NCBI GenBank assembly: GCA_012799155.1
Contig: JAAZLV010000376.1
Span: forward strand, 1-7,172
From: Bacteroidales bacterium
GTDB lineage: Bacteria > Bacteroidota > Bacteroidia > Bacteroidales > Dysgonomonadaceae
Length of the DNA stretch: 7,172 nt
Direction: 5' to 3'
The position numbers and the translations under genes are program-made. The notes under the pieces are model-generated. The model was not told the origin of the DNA. It saw only the letters and a list, made by a program, of their open reading frames with translations, and did not search any database. Below, piece by piece: positions 6,954 to 7,172 of the stretch; positions within the stretch are counted from its first letter, which is position 1, and each line of letters begins with the position of its first letter.

Positions 6954-6977
6954 TATTTAGTAGTTTGTTTGAATTGT

Positions 6978-7172
6978 CTATTCTTCCCATTTCACCCATT
7001 TCTGCTCATCGTTCCATCCCGCTTTCACGATTGTTTCGATGAACTGCATGCCCCGCACGCCATCCTGTACGTTCGGGAAGTCCAGCATCTCGGGCGTGGG
7101 TTGTTCACCCGAGCGGTGTGCCATCACGGTAAGGGTGAAGTTGCGGTAGATGTTGGCGAATGCTTCGATGAA
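6978..7172 (-). CDS. Gfo/Idh/MocA-family oxidoreductase, C-terminal end (cut by right window edge)
   Basis: The last 64 codons of a - strand gene can be read from the window edge to a TAG at 6980-6978. The translation starts FIEAFANIYRNFTLTVMAHR and later has PEMLDFPNVQDGVRGMQFIE, ending in KWVKWEE. The pattern FPNV-DG-RGM-FIE followed by a short Trp-rich tail is typical of the C-terminus of Gfo/Idh/MocA-family oxidoreductases in Bacteroidota (remembered pattern). The next gene, also of this family, starts 24 bases downstream on the same strand, so the pair probably works in one catabolic pathway. The N-terminal Rossmann domain lies outside the window, so substrate and export signal cannot be judged. 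Confidence 0.8.
   Translation of the reverse strand, partial: FIEAFANIYRNFTLTVMAHRSGEQPTPEMLDFPNVQDGVRGMQFIETIVKAGWNDEQKWVKWEE

Noticed and set aside
6592..6960. + strand open frame (122 codons)
   Set aside because: Antisense to the N-terminal part of the oxidoreductase; no domain or start signal.

Overview
The window reads as chromosomal DNA of a member of the Bacteroidota, probably an anaerobe near Dysgonomonadaceae/Porphyromonadaceae. The family assignment is inference. The phylum call rests on start codons without strong Shine-Dalgarno sites, on two matches to the Bacteroidota -7 promoter element TAnnTTTG placed just upstream of genes, on the protein styles (CusB-type adaptor with a C-terminal HMA module, Tat-lipoprotein Gfo/Idh/MocA oxidoreductase), and on moderate GC content.

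Left part (1-2285, + strand) is the downstream end of a heavy-metal (copper/silver-type) efflux locus. A CusB-like periplasmic adaptor is cut by the left edge. It carries a metal-binding zinc-ribbon-like domain at its N-terminus and an HMA-like domain fused at its C-terminus. Thirty-five bases later comes a small lipoprotein whose C-terminal half is a paralogous copy of that same HMA module (51 of 86 residues identical, no gaps). It is followed by a 39-codon remnant of a DsrE-family gene that stops abruptly, right at the convergent junction with the next block.

Middle and right part (2317-7172, all - strand) holds general cell-envelope and metabolic genes. Reading in the direction of transcription (from right to left) they are: the C-terminal end of one Gfo/Idh/MocA-type oxidoreductase (cut by the right edge); 24 bases later a complete Gfo/Idh/MocA oxidoreductase with a Tat signal and lipobox; a cyclophilin-type peptidyl-prolyl isomerase with its own likely promoter and a strong intrinsic terminator; a membrane-anchored beta-lactamase-fold serine hydrolase with its own likely promoter; and a secreted protein of unknown family with a predicted C-terminal outer-membrane beta-barrel.

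No tRNA, rRNA, CRISPR array, insertion sequence or phage gene was seen. The part most worth a second look is the metal-handling pair with its duplicated HMA module and unusual C-terminal Cys-Cys tail, together with the broken dsrE-like gene that marks the end of the metal locus. The rest looks ordinary for the phylum.
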